64,000 nucleotides of DNA from Rhipicephalus microplus (GCF_043290135.1 NC_134707.1:85020447-85084446), one strand, 5' to 3'. Numbered from the stretch's first letter, positions 9,653 to 21,475 are shown. The notes: generated by a model from the sequence alone, not told the origin. A program made the numbers and translations.

Positions 9653-11065
9653 TCAGAAAGACTCTTTCTTCAGTGTGGTACAGCAGTGGTTAGCGTTCGC
9701 CAACATCTGCTCCTTGGTCACCTCGAGCAATGACACCTCTTTCTTCGGAACGTTGATGACAATGGACACCTCTGGGACGCCATTACGTCTTCTCGGTGAC
9801 AACGCTGTGGCTCTCTGAGCTTTTCTGAGGAGAGACCTCTTCCCCACCCACAGCAAGTCGGACGACTTAACGCTAGCTTTGTCCGCAATCTTTTCTCCAG
9901 CTCTCTTAATTGGTTCGGTAGCGGCGCGTCGTGCCCTGGAGATAACTTTGTGTTCGTCCGAATTTATCGGCGTCTTGTAGCTGGCTCTCCTTTCGTTTTC
10001 CTGCTTTTCCGTGACTAAGTTCGAGGTTCGAGCTGGCGTTTTTTTCTCCGGGGCATCCTTGCACAAACGAGAGGACCCTTCATATTTACGTTCAGTGGCG
10101 ACCACTTCGTAGTGCACGGCAGTGCCTTCACGGCCAGCGGGAACCCAAGAAGATCGCTGATCGCGTGAGTGCTGCGCAGCGAAAGAACGGGGCTTCGATG
10201 TCTGCTGTTTTGAGATGCAGTACGCCCTAGTAATTCCAGCGCTGCTTCCACGCTCGGAAATCTGATAATGGAGCTTATTTAGTGGTTCCGGGCTGTCCAG
10301 CAACCTTCCGTATGCGGACTTCATCGACGCAGAGCTCCTGCGAAATGGTGTCTCATCGTGCAATGTGTTACGAAGTTCCAGGGTGTTTACTGCGGAAGCG
10401 CGCTCGTTTTTTGATTCTACATTCGCTCGCTTGAGTCCACGTGCTTCAGATTCTCGCACTGACGGTTGGAAAGAGCGCCCAACGGACTGCAGTGGGACTA
10501 CGTTGGCCTCGCGGTGAGGCAGGTCAACTTTCGAACACCTCCTCTGAAGACTTTCACCGGCTTCTAGGGAGGTTTTCTGGAGGCGGTTGTCGTCAGATCG
10601 TGTTGCCTTCGGCGCGAATGATCTGGCGTTGTTGTCCGCCGACTTAGGTGTCGACACGTCGGACACTCTGGCTGCGTGAGTGAGGTTGATTAACGTGCGG
10701 TCTCTTCTAGCCGCGGAGTGGAACATGACGCTGGCGGAGGGTGGCAGAGACGGCTTCACCGGCACCTCAACTTCGGCGGCCTGCTTGAGCATCCGAGGTT
10801 CGCTGGCGACGACCCGCGGGTGGTTGGTCATGGTTGCCGTCGTCGCCGTCGTCGGGAAGGTGGCCGAGATCAGCGAGCTCTTGACCACCCGTGCCGACGA
10901 GTCCATGGTGTCGGCAACCGTGGCCATCGACTTGACTGCCTGGATGCTCTTGTCGGCTGTGCCAATGCAGCTGCGCACGCACCAGCAGCACCACGAGACG
11001 CCTACGGCGATTATCGCGAAGCTTGCAACAACCACAATCAGGGCTAACACCTTGCCGGCGGACAT
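9653..11065 (-). CDS. Single-pass membrane protein with long basic tail, unknown family
   Basis: This is a single-exon ORF of 470 residues. I chose the ATG at 11063-11065 because it has a strong context (GTCGCCATGTCC) and lies directly before a membrane segment; the frame is open further upstream but offers no ATG. Residues 6-28 form one hydrophobic helix (VLALIVVVASFAIIAVGV), followed at once by a cysteine/tryptophan cluster WCCWCVRSC that could be palmitoylated. The other ~435 residues are hydrophilic, rich in Arg, Lys, Ser and Ala, and without a globular motif I recognise. The C-terminal region has PRRRNGVPEVSIVINVPKKE. With one helix at the extreme N-terminus and a basic tail, a cytosolic tail is likely. 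I do not recognise the family. A 148-bp internal piece is duplicated at 8878-9025. No intron signals are needed to explain it. Confidence 0.6.
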   Translation of the reverse strand: MSAGKVLALIVVVASFAIIAVGVSWCCWCVRSCIGTADKSIQAVKSMATVADTMDSSARVVKSSLISATFPTTATTATMTNHPRVVASEPRMLKQAAEVEVPVKPSLPPSASVMFHSAARRDRTLINLTHAARVSDVSTPKSADNNARSFAPKATRSDDNRLQKTSLEAGESLQRRCSKVDLPHREANVVPLQSVGRSFQPSVRESEARGLKRANVESKNERASAVNTLELRNTLHDETPFRRSSASMKSAYGRLLDSPEPLNKLHYQISERGSSAGITRAYCISKQQTSKPRSFAAQHSRDQRSSWVPAGREGTAVHYEVVATERKYEGSSRLCKDAPEKKTPARTSNLVTEKQENERRASYKTPINSDEHKVISRARRAATEPIKRAGEKIADKASVKSSDLLWVGKRSLLRKAQRATALSPRRRNGVPEVSIVINVPKKEVSLLEVTKEQMLANANHCCTTLKKESF

Positions 11066-11164
11066 GGCGACGCCCGGTTGCGTTGCTTCTGGCCTGTAAG
11101 GACCGGCCGTTGCGTTAAGAGAAACGAGCACTTCCCGGTTACTATTGAGTCTAAGCTTGAATAA

Positions 11165-11395
11165 GTGGTGCGCGTCATGCAGAATACACTTTTAAAGATG
11201 ATAGTCTCTCTTGGGGACCTTCGACGTTAAAAATTCGGTCTCTCTGTCTGCCTGTATGTCTGTCTGTAAATTTGTCTGTTTGTCCACTCTTAACGGTATT
11301 GGGTACTTGAAACGGCCGACCCGATCCGCAGCGCCCACCAATGTTGCTCAAGGTTGAGCATTCATGCTTGTGCGATTGCCAATTAAAAAGCAATT
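11165..11395 (-). repeat. Dispersed repeat with GTCT-rich tract
   Basis: It contains a degenerate GTCTGTCTGCCTGTATGTCT tract (11240-11285). Just outside that is AAGATGATAGTCTC, an imperfect palindrome. A related unit at 32818-32915 has the complementary GACAGACAAAGACAGAC tract, a CGTCGAAG block and the same palindrome, so this is probably one family present twice in opposite orientation. Confidence 0.5.
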
Positions 11396-12672
11396 ATTGC
11401 GCAAGTCTGGGGCATCGTAACAGCAGGTATATATTCTGCATGTGCGTATTTTACTAAAAAAGGCATACATAAGTAATTCTAAGGACGGTACCACTTATCA
11501 CGCTGCGCTGACCATGCAAGGCTTGCACGGAATGGAGAGTGTTTCCAACACCTTGCTAAGACGAGACGGTGGTGGCACCTACCCGTCACCTTCAGTTCTA
11601 CACCTTATCACCTCTGAGATAGGCGCGCGCACCCGTCTCAGAGCCAGGTAAGAAAACTGCCAGATGGCGCTCATGTCCCACGTGTGACGTGACTTGATGC
11701 GCTCGTTCACCTGCGCTGCACGCTTGATGCACTCTAATGCAGCGCCTCCAGAATACCACTCACCGATCTTTTTGCGCAGAACATCAAATAAATGTCTTGT
11801 TCGCTCTCTCCACACGCAAGACTATCGTCTTCCGACGAAATTTGCAGAAAAATGCAGATACGGTGCCAATTTTTATTTTTTTCGTATTTCCCTCTGCCGT
11901 TACGGTGAGGTCTTGGTACAGGCCGGGATCACCGGTATCATCAGAACGAAAGCCTCCGAGACTGGCAGACGTTTCACGACCTTTCCGCTAAGGCTACAGC
12001 GCATGCGCCGTGGAATCATTCAAAAAGAAAGGCTCTCGAAGCTTAGCGAGAACTTCCAACACGATTTCATTTTGTGTGCGTAGTACTTTCAGGATCGGGC
12101 TCATCGTTCATCCATAGATGTCCCGTGTCGTGATCACGCTCAAATTAAAATGGTCAAATTGGGCATAAAAAAGGTAAAGCGATGCTCAAAGCGTAGTTAA
12201 AATAATAAAACAATGTCAAAAATATTATCACTAACAAAATTGAGCAATTAACCTTGAAGTAATCACAAAATAGGTAAAATATTTTGATAATTTGCGGTTA
12301 GCTCTTGCATCGCGCAAAAGAGGGTTCCACCACCTCACCAAAGGTGCAATTGCTGCTCGCACGGCCACGTATTGGCATTGAAACTGAATGAAGACGCAAA
12401 CGCTGACAGAAGTCGCTGCAGGGAACGTGTACACAAACCGCCATAAGAAGCATGGAGTCGATGAAGAGCATCAAAAAGTAATACAAACTCCAAACACCAA
12501 GTTAGCGAATCTCGCAAACAATATTGTACTTGCATCTGGAAAAAACCTAGGTGCCCCGTACTGACATTATCAACGGTTTGATAAGCTGAAAATTGTGAAC
12601 TCCACAAACGCGAATATTTGGGTGCCCACGCTGCGCTTTCTTTCATGTTTCGGGGTAGTAGAGCTGCATTTT
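11396..12672. other. Intergenic with one LINE-like 3' tail
   Basis: No gene is recognised. Around 11785-11831, CATCAAATAAATGTCTTGTT, a CTCTCTCC tract and the palindrome AAGACTATCGTCTT resemble the 3' ends of the LINE relics at 6.25 and 43.47 kb. The preceding ~290 bases may therefore be old element sequence, but I could not find a coding motif in them. Confidence 0.35.
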
Positions 12673-12913
12673 GCCTCGTCGTGGTGGTGTATTGGCTAAG
12701 GTACTCAGCTGCTGACCTTTAGGTCATGTGGCCGAATCCCGGCTGCGGCAGCGCTACTTTCGATGGAGGCGAAAATACTGTAGGCCTGTGTGCTCAAATT
12801 TGGGTGCACGTTAAAGAACCCCACGTGGCCGCAATTTCCGGGGACCTTCACTACAGCGTCTTTCATAATAATATGGTGGTTTTGGAGCGTTACACCCCAC
12901 ATACCAATCAGCA
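12673..12913 (+). mobile_element. Ruka-type SINE, near full length
   Basis: Plus-strand sense. The head reads GCCTCGTCGTGGTGGTGTATTGGCTAAGG with a CCGAATCCCGGCTGC B-box region. The body has GGGTGCACGTTAAAGAACCC, and the 3' part has ATATGGTGGTTTTGGAGCG, ending ACCCCACATACCAATCA. Confidence 0.85.
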
Positions 12914-14951
12914 GAACTGCATGTATCGCATGATTTAGAACTACAGTAATCGCTGTGCATAAATAAACTTTCCATTGCGAGCCTTCGGAGTATTCCTTGG
13001 CCGTGAATGACCTTCACACCAGTAACGAACAAATCGGCGCAGATTGATAGTATCAGCTATTAGAGGATAATGCTGGATGATTCGGTCACACCTAATTAGG
13101 CAAGGTTATGCGCAAAAGAAAGACAGACAAGGAAGTGACTGCGCTCGTTCTCGATCCCTTACTTGTACGAATTTCCTTTGAGCAGAACCTTATTTACTCA
13201 GCTATTAGAGCTCTTCCACCATCATTGCCCATTGCGCCGTAAGGCAATACTTATCAACGGTGTGATTCATCGATTGCGCGTCTGATTCTAAACGATTACG
13301 CACGTTTCCTGGCCGTTAACGCTTGACGTAGTTGAATTGGATTTGGTTGCGAGCTTTAGAAATTCTAGCATGGCCAACACCCCATCACTCACCCTTTTCA
13401 ATGGTTGGCGTTCTGAGCTGGCTGCCGAGAACCGTCCCACTCGGCCGGGTTCCCTTTCTTCTTCTGCTTCTGATATGGTTGGTCGATGATGATGAGTGTG
13501 ATCACGAACATTGGCAACAATGCACGCAAATGATGAGAATAAAGACACTGATACCACGCCGGAGAAGGCGATTTGAAGCAATGCTGACTAAAGCCTAAGC
13601 CAGCGGGCTCTCTTATCCACTCGGCTAGGTGACTCGAATGGTACAGCGCACCTTATATCACCAGAACTGTGCTTTACGTTTTACTATCGTTTTTTGTTTA
13701 GTCACATGTACACAGCAAAAAAAATGAATGCCCAGTTCGCGTTCTTGAAGGTCATTCTCAGACAAGTCTAGCTGGTTCAGTCAAGGTTTCATTCCCATTG
13801 GCCAAATCAAGATTTCGCTTTATGAATGAGTGGTTGGATGGGAAAACTTAATCACCTGGGCTGACAGCTGCCAGGTCAGCACGTCAAGGCATTGCTTCTC
13901 AGCCGCTTCACTGGCCTCCTGGACTGCCCAGAGTTGGTCTGCGAACTTGAAGCGCTGCAGAGTAGCTTCCCACCAGGCCGAGAGAGCATAATAAACGCGG
14001 TACGTTTATAGCATAGGAATAGGAAAAAAAAGCACGTAAGTGCTAAATATGAAAATATTCTTAACTGAACAGATGCTATTTCAATAAAAACGTACGTGTT
14101 ATTGAGCTTCTTGTGGATACATGTGCACAATATGCGTACAAAATATGTGAATTTCTTAAAGACATAGAAATATTGGAACGTATGACGTTTATGTGGGGTT
14201 GACTACAATAAAAAAGAAACGAAGAAGTTACAGGATAGACAGAAGAAGGAAGTGCCCCTGGATTTGTCGGCACTAGGGCACCGCGGCAGGGTCATTAGCA
14301 AAGCTATATTTACTTATTTAAAGAATCAAAGAGAATGCCACAATAAAACTTTCAGTACATCAAAAACATGTTTCATCTATCCTTTCACCTTAGTTATACC
14401 AATTAATTAGTTCATATCTTAAACATTAGGTAGCATTGCGTTGAAAGACACCAAACTTATCACAAATACTTTTTCCCCTGTTCGGATTATCTTTTTCGCA
14501 AATTTTCAGCCTCCTTTTTCATCTTTTTTTGTCCTTTTTATTATTTCCTCATTTTGTTTTACAAATTCTACTGCCACACGCCTCGTGGCCGATCCTCTGT
14601 GGTGGGTAGAGCCATTCTTCCGGAAATAATCATCATCATAAGGGAGTCCAAGAAGCATACGAAAAATTGCCGATGCTTGCTCTACCAGGCGAAGCTTGAA
14701 ATTCTGAAGACTAATCTGGTTGCCTATGGGTAGCTTTTATGCCTTAACCTGGTTGTTTCTATTTTGAGTTTAAGTTCTTTGCTATGTTCCCTGCGGAGAG
14801 TGGTTCGAGCAGTATCACGGCCAATCACAGACGCGATGTGGACACGACGTCGTTGGCGCAGGCCTTCCATCGCTTCGGGGTATTCTCGCAGACACCGTTG
14901 CCTTTTCCCTTAGTATTCTATCGTGGTACGTGTTCGGTTATTCGTATCACC
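12914..14951. other. Intergenic, nothing recognised
   Basis: Several short ORFs exist on both strands, but none shows a family motif or credible splice context. No repeat shared with the rest of the window was identified. Confidence 0.4.
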
Positions 14952-16137
14952 GCCGTTGCTTTTCATCCTATCAATGGGCCTTGCCACAGTCACTTTGCAG
15001 CCATTTATTGGGCCTTGCCACCGTCGCTTTGCAGCCATATATTGGGCCTTAACACCATCGATTTGCAGCCATTCTTTGGGCCTTGCCACTATTGCTTTGC
15101 AGCCATTCATTAGGCCTTACCCCTTTCGTTTTGCAGTCATTCATTAGGTCTTGCCACTGTCGCTTTTCAGCCATTCATTGGGTCGTACTACCATTGCTTT
15201 GCAGCCATTCATGGGGCCTTGCCACCGTCGCTTAGCAGCCATTCATTAGGCTTCAACAGCGTCACTTTGCAGCCATTCATTGGGCCTTGCCACCATCGCT
15301 TTGCAGCCATACATTGGGCCTTAACACCGTCGATTTGCAGCCATTCATTGGGCCTTGCCACTATTGATTTGCAGCCATTCATTAGGCCTTACCCCTTTCG
15401 TTTTGCAGTCATTCATTAGGTCTTGCCACTGTCGCTTTTCAGCCATTCATTTGGTCTTACCACCATTGCTTTGCAGCCATTCATGGGGCCTTGCCACCGT
15501 CGCTTTGCAGCCATTCATGGGGCCTTGCCACCATCGCTTTGCAGTCATACATTGGGCCTTAACACCGTCAATTTGCAGCCATTCATTGGGCCTTGCCACT
15601 ATTGCTTTGCAGCCATTCATTAGGCCTTACCCCTTTCGTTTTGCAGTCATTCATTAAGTCTTGCCACTGTCGCTTTTCAGCCATTCATTGGGTCTTACCA
15701 CCATTGCTTTGCAGCCATTCATGGGGCCTTGCCACCATCGCTTAGCAGCCATTCATTAGGCTTCAACACCGTCACTTTGCAGCCATTCATTGGGCCTTGC
15801 CACCATCGCTTTGCAGCCATACATTGGGCCTTAACACCGTCGATTTGCAGCCATTCATTGGGCCTTGCCACTATTGCTTTGCAGCTATTCATTGGTTCTT
15901 GCCACTGTCGCTTTGCAGCTATTCATTGGGGCTCCCCACCATCGCTTTGCGGCCATATTGGGCCTTGCCACAATCGCTTTGCGGCCATTCATTGGGCCTT
16001 GCCACCATCGCTTTTCAGCCATTCATTGGGCTTTGCCACCAATGATTTGTAACCATTCATTGGGCCTTACCACCGTCGCTTTGCAGCCATTCATTGGATC
16101 TTGCCACCATAGCTTTTCAGCCGTTCATTGAACCTTT
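14952..16137 (+). repeat. 34-bp minisatellite, about 35 units, higher-order structure
   Basis: The consensus unit is CATTCATTGGGCCTTGCCAC followed by CRTCGCTTTGCAGC. Marker variants show higher-order periods: TAGGCCTTACCCCTTTCG recurs at 15111, 15383 and 15621, i.e. 8 and then exactly 7 units apart. CTTAGCAGCC recurs at 15231 and 15741, 15 units apart. Because 34 is not a multiple of 3 and the unit lacks stops, all three plus frames stay open for long stretches and produce apparent proteins with CSHSLGL/ALQPFIGPCHHRF repeats. I regard these as non-coding. Confidence 0.9.
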
Positions 16138-17561
16138 GTCTTTCCTAGTATAAGTTGTGTCTAGCGAGATTTATCCAGTTTTAGAAGGCCAATACTGGCT
16201 TAGGATGATATTTTTCTAATAGGTCACACACATTTTTCTGGCGCATACCCATTCCTTCGGCTGACCATCGCCCTCGCCATTCGTACTGTACTAGTCGAGG
16301 GTTGGCAGATTTACACAATTTAAATCATTCATATCACTCTATGATCATGATAGGTTCTTGATGCGGAATGAAAAAAGGAGCGATTTTCTGAACACGTTCT
16401 ATGTAAATAACGAGCCTTTTCCAAAAGACTAGTCTGCATTTGTGCGGATACAGTGACGTGATGCCTGCCATTTTATAGGGGGTTCGCAGGGTGGTACCAG
16501 GTGTCCACTGGGTAGCACCTGGTGTGCAGGCTTGCGAATCCTCCCGAAAAACACCAGGATTTCAAGATTGTCAATTTTACAGCATAGCTGCACGTAAGTA
16601 TAGACGATTCGTAACTGTGCGAAGATTTTTCATTGCAAAAAGTTACCTATTCGACAAAAAAAAACAGCAGAGATGCTTCCCAGAAGTTGGGGAACACAAA
16701 ATGTGCCAGGGGCTTAGTGAAAACAAACAGAAAAAAGTGGGCGCATAAATAACCAAGTAATATTTGAAGAGAAAAAGCAAATTAACAAATAAATAAAATA
16801 ACTCTTAGGGCTTATTATGCATACACCGACGACTGAAAGTTGAACGTCATCATTTTTTCTTTGCTCGGTCAATCCTGTGCCACCACCATCTGAAAACTCC
16901 CGGTACCTATGCGGACTTACAACGAAATATATCATGAAATCAGGGCAAGAGTGCTGTAGTGTTCCACCACAGCCGGTGTCTGTAACCACTATCACACGAA
17001 ATAAAAAAATCCATTTAAGAAAATATCGGGAAGGTAGAATTTTCGAACATAAGTCACCTCTGTGCCAGCCAAGTATTCTACCACTGACCCTTATTATTTT
17101 ACATGACTTTTATTTTCCAATCATACTGTAACGGTGCAATGCACAAACAGTGGGGACAGGGGTAACAAGCCCTGTCAGTCATAGTCATTGCAATTCCTCT
17201 ATGCGCTTAAGCGGCCCTAGTTTACCGAACTTTGGTATTGAGTGCACAATTTTATAATCTTTAACCAAGTTTGAGATCACTCGAAATTCCTCTGCATACG
17301 AACGCTATACACAAGCATCATGTCGGAAAGGAGTCGCGTTAACACACGCAATGTAACGTTGCAAAAGAGAAAAGTAAGAACTAGGTGTCACAGAGTGCAA
17401 GTTGTGTAACCAAGTGTCCCACAACATGAAGCGTCTTACAAGCATATTGTTGAACGCTTCGAACCAATTATGAAAGGTTCAGCAATAATTCTCGATTGTC
17501 ATGGCCACCGATTCGATTAATGGAGTACTGGTAACTATAATATTAACTATTTTAATAACAA
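16138..17561. other. Intergenic, nothing recognised
   Basis: No gene or dispersed repeat is recognised. A small inverted repeat, ACCAGGTG...CACCTGGT, lies near 16496-16523. Confidence 0.4.
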
Positions 17562-17790
17562 GATCCCCGTTTTACGTCCCAAAACCACGATATGATCATG
17601 AGACACACCCTAGTGAACTTCGACAATTTCTACCATCTGGTGTTCTTGAACGTGCACGGACATCGAACAGTGCACGGGCTTCTACCATTTTGCCTTCAAC
17701 AAAATGCCACCGCCGGAACTGGGATCGAACGTACGAACTATGGTTCAGCAGCCGAGCATGGTAGCCACTGTTACACACCTAGGCGGACAA
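17562..17790 (-). mobile_element. Diverged Ruka-related SINE variant
   Basis: The layout is as in Ruka: CGTCCCAAAACCACGATATG at the sense 3' end and GGATCGAAC/CAGCCGAGCATGGTAGCCAC at the tRNA-like head. The middle differs, with a GTGCACGGACATCGAACAGT stretch. It probably represents a sister subfamily together with 30335-30560. Confidence 0.65.
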
Positions 17791-18469
17791 TTAGTGGAGT
17801 AGTGAGCACCTTGCGAGCGTACTTATACGAGTAGCCCCGAGATGGTTTGCAGCGGGTTCTAGAAATGAGCGCTCTTCCAGCTGTCCCTTCGCGCGCACGC
17901 CTAGAATTTTTTATTGGCTCCAGGTGCGGAGCCAACTCACCTGATTTCGCACGGCCTGCGACGTGCTAGCATGTTCGACCAAGCGATAATGCCGTGTGAC
18001 GGCGTCGTGATGACGTCGCGAGTGCTTTAATCAAATTATGGTTTCTTGTATCACTCCTGTTGACGCTGTCGGTATGCGAACCTGCCGGTTTTCGCGTTTG
18101 GCATGGCATCTTAGGCGTTCACCTTAACGTACGATTAGTTCTTAGCAGAAAGGAAAAGAGCATAAAGTATAGTGACATATTCCGGCATTTTTTATGCGTT
18201 GTGGCTGGGATTTATACTTTTAAGTCATGTTTAACGTGATCGACAACCGTCTTGTTGCGCAGCTTAGTGGAAGAGCCTTGCAACTCGATTATGGATTATG
18301 GAGTCCGTCAGCTTGTTGACTGTGGCCTCGTAGTCTGATGCTGTCATGCATGCCAGTCATCAAAAATGTGTATTTCTATGTAAATTAGTATGTAATTCAT
18401 TATAGTATATTTATATAGTATGTGTAATAATTTCCAGCTCCATTCAGTTCTGTGCGGCTTACGACGTAG

Positions 18470-18830
18470 GAGGAGTAGCACGGTGAAAGACGGCGCTGCC
18501 GTCGCGACCACCAGTAGACAGAGTGGAGCGGTTGCGCATGCGCACGGAGAGAACGCATGCGCAGTAAACCACCGCCCTTGAACACGAACCGCCCGGACGC
18601 TCACTGTTTGTAGAATGTCAGCACACGAATTTATATTCGCTACAGACAGGAAAAGCTCTGACTACACATGTTTCGCGGCGTTTTGCACTTTAACATTGTG
18701 GGACCAGACTCCGTGACGGGTACGGTTTCCTTCGCGCTAAGAAAAATAGGCACCGTAAAAAAAATGGTTGTTGGTTCCATCAATGAATATGCTTCACCCC
18801 GAACTTCTGGCCCACGCAAATCTAACTATA
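18470..18830 (+). repeat. Dispersed repeat carrying paired GCGCATGCGC palindromes
   Basis: Two NRF1-like palindromes, GCGCATGCGCAC (18534-18545) and CGCATGCGCA (18554-18563), are followed by GTAAACCACCGC and CGCTCACTGTTTG. A GTTGGTTCC block lies further on. A homologous copy at 29115-29460 keeps the palindromes, AATAAACCACAACGCTCGAG, CACGCTCACTGTTCG and GTCGGTTCC in the same order. It lies downstream of the M13-like gene's 3' end. Confidence 0.6.
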
Positions 18831-19231
18831 CGCCAAATCGAGACATTCACTACTATATGCTGTACCTTTTCATAAATTATGCGTCACCTTTGCGCCATGT
18901 GCTACACAGCTTCAAGGAATGAGATGGCTCGTGAATATTTTATCTTCAATATATATTGCGTGAAAATACGTACGTGAAAACGCGTCCACTGGCACACACG
19001 TCTTTCATGAGCAGATGTTATGTCTCGTACAAGTCTGCGATTACGACAGTGTTTTTAAGGAATACAGAATTACATGTTTTCTCCGTAATGCCCTCAGTGG
19101 CTGTAGCAGGAGGAAATTATTTTTGATTGTTACACAAAACGTGCTTCACAAATCATACCACGAACATCAAGCTAGCGGAATAAGCAAGAGTCACAGTACT
19201 ACTAATAAAGAAATGCACGCTCAGGCGCTAG
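18831..19231. other. 3' flank of the M13-like gene
   Basis: Sequence downstream of the minus-strand stop at 19232. No clear minus-strand AATAAA is seen within about 200 bases, so the end of the transcript is not placed. Confidence 0.4.
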
Positions 19232-19490
19232 TCAGCGACAGTCACTGGCTGCCACCATGTTACTGTTGGCGCTGCACGAAAAGGCACTAGCGAATTCGGG
19301 GATGTGCCGCAGCGGTAAGTTGCATAGGTCGCGCCGCGACAGTACGTGTCCTTTAGCGGCGTCCGTCTCGTTACTGGCTTGGGTGGCGCCGCAGTATCGT
19401 AAGCAGTGGCCGACGAAGAATGCCTGCTCGTCCGTCTTCACGTTGGGAACGAATGTGGAGGTTTCTCGATCCACCCAGTCTTCCGAGGCC
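19232..19490 (-). CDS. M13 peptidase-like gene, last exon
   Basis: It encodes the C-terminal end of an M13 (neprilysin-like) ectodomain. TDEQAFFVGHCLRYC matches the family's DQLFFxxxAQxWC segment, and IPEFASAFSCSANSNM matches the NxPEFAxAFxCxxGSxM segment. The family normally ends CxVW; here the protein ends ...SDCR at a TGA, so the conserved C-terminal Trp is missing. The minus-strand acceptor is CCTCTCTACCACACTTTCAG just before 19490. The first base completes an AGG codon left open by the exon ending at 25177, giving ...KVAYR-ASEDW, in line with the family's AYRAY region. Identity is firm; the direct splice is inferred from phase and domain continuity. Confidence 0.8.
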
Positions 19491-21262
19491 CTGAAAGTGT
19501 GGTAGAGAGGTATACTCACACGGGAAATTCTGTACTCAAGAAGGGAGCAAGGCTGGTCTTGGAATAAATGGGTATTAGGGAATTCTTAGTCACAATCAGC
19601 CCTTCTGTCACAGAATGTGATAAATTATCAAAAACGCGTCAATATTTGCAGGGCATAATTCCAAGACACTCAGTATTCATTCACTCATTCCACCAAAAGA
19701 AATATAAATGAATAGTTTTGTGTGAGTTTCTGTAATTATTGTTATTCAGTGTACAACTAATTATCTAATGATGCTTCCACCAGCCAGCTTCTGTACTTGC
19801 ACACAAAGAAACAACGCTAGGCCCGAAATTCATGGACAGTTTGCTTGTCTGGTTGTATTCATTTATGGAGAGAAAGAGAAGGACTTTTCACGTTGTTTCT
19901 GGACCACGGCACTTCAAACGATCGTCGAACATGGTAGTGTCTTGAGCAACGTCATTGTTCAGCAAAGTAAGTCAGTTAAATTATCGCGAATTGCCCGCTC
20001 AGGAAGCCTGCATAAATGTGCAGACTCAAGTTCAAGCCATACGTGCCTTCGAAGTTCACGTCCTCAAATATGAACACCGTGACTGAAAGGGATAAAAAAA
20101 ATACGGCATATCCACGAAGTGAGTGATGTCGAGGAGACGAATAACACTTGCTGCTGGGCAAGTTGGTTCCTAACTGGCAGGTACTATGATTCGCACTCAA
20201 AACGCGGGGACAAAGCAGACACGGACAAGCCCAAACTAATTTGATTTTTTTTTTGCGCATAGTCAATACACTGAATACTGACGTGGTGTAGGTTTATCAA
20301 GAAGCATCACATTATCACACTCAGGTTCTTGTGCGGTCAGTTGTGTGTGTGATAACGGGATGTTTATTAATACGAGGGCAATGTGACTTCATCTTATTAT
20401 ACTATCCTTTTGTAATAACATCATCCTGGTAAGGCAAAGCACATGTGCATATAAAAAAATAGATGCAAACTTCTAATTGACGAAGTGTAGTCCACTAGAG
20501 TTAACACGACTGCTGATGCTAGTGTGGTTACTAACAATTTATCAAGGAATAAACCATTCGAGTCGCCACTATTTTCTAACTAGGTAGCGGATTTCGCGAA
20601 TTTGCAATTTACTATCTTCACTTACTAAGAGGTATACTTTCTGTGACAAGCTAACCGTTAGTATTTAGTAATGAATATTCCGACCCTTTCTTAAATAAAT
20701 ATTTTCTGGATTTTATATTCAAACTTTTTTTTTTTGCCAGAACGTTTCGCACTGTCGCTTGCCTTCTCCATGATTAAACAACACCGAGCCACCTCTGTCT
20801 GTATAGCTTCTTGTCGTAGCGTGACCTCTTTAACGTCACCAGGCCATATTCATGATTTATTGTACAGTCAAGCATGGTCTGCTTGGTTTCCTCTATTCAT
20901 AGGAGTGGGACCAGTGAAAGTGACTTGGCGTATTTTCCGCCTTGTATAACTGAGAAATCTAAGCAGCACGGCGCACAATTTGCAAATCGTGAACGACTGG
21001 GCAGGGGCGATGAGCTCATATTATAATAGGTACGCAGCACTGAAACTCTGAGAGTAGTTCGTCAGTTCAGTCGAAATAGAGGGAACAAATGATGCACTGA
21101 TGTGTCTGTGACTCGCATCCTAATATCCATTCGCAATGTCGGCTTTGAAGCGTGACACTTGAGATAATTTTGGTCAGCTGCGCGTGCTACGAAGAATCCT
21201 TCATTCGATCGAACGCATTAATGCCAACAATAGACGCATTTAGTTGGGCGTACGTAACGAGT

Positions 21263-21475
21263 CTTGATTGATTGATTGATTGATTAATTGATTGATTGAT
21301 ATGCGGGGTTTAACGTCCCGAAACCACCATATGATTATGAGAGACGCCGTAGTGGAGGGCTCCAAAAATTTCGACCATCTGGGGTTCTTTAACGTGCACC
21401 CAAATCTGAGCACACGGGCCTACAACATTTCAGCCTCCATCGGAAATGCAGCCGCCGCAGCCGGGATTACGTAAC
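21263..21475 (-). mobile_element. Ruka-type SINE lacking its tRNA head
   Basis: The sense 3' tail is a GATT/AATC run at 21266-21300 (plus view), followed by the conserved body. The copy stops at CAGCCGCCGCAGCCGGGATTA without the A-box part, i.e. it is truncated at the sense 5' end, as expected for a retroposed copy. Confidence 0.8.

Noticed and set aside
14784..16131. Repeat-rich plus-strand ORFs (CSHSLGL / ALQPFIGPCHHRF proteins)
   Set aside because: They arise because the 34-bp minisatellite has no stops in any plus frame; all three frames are equally open.
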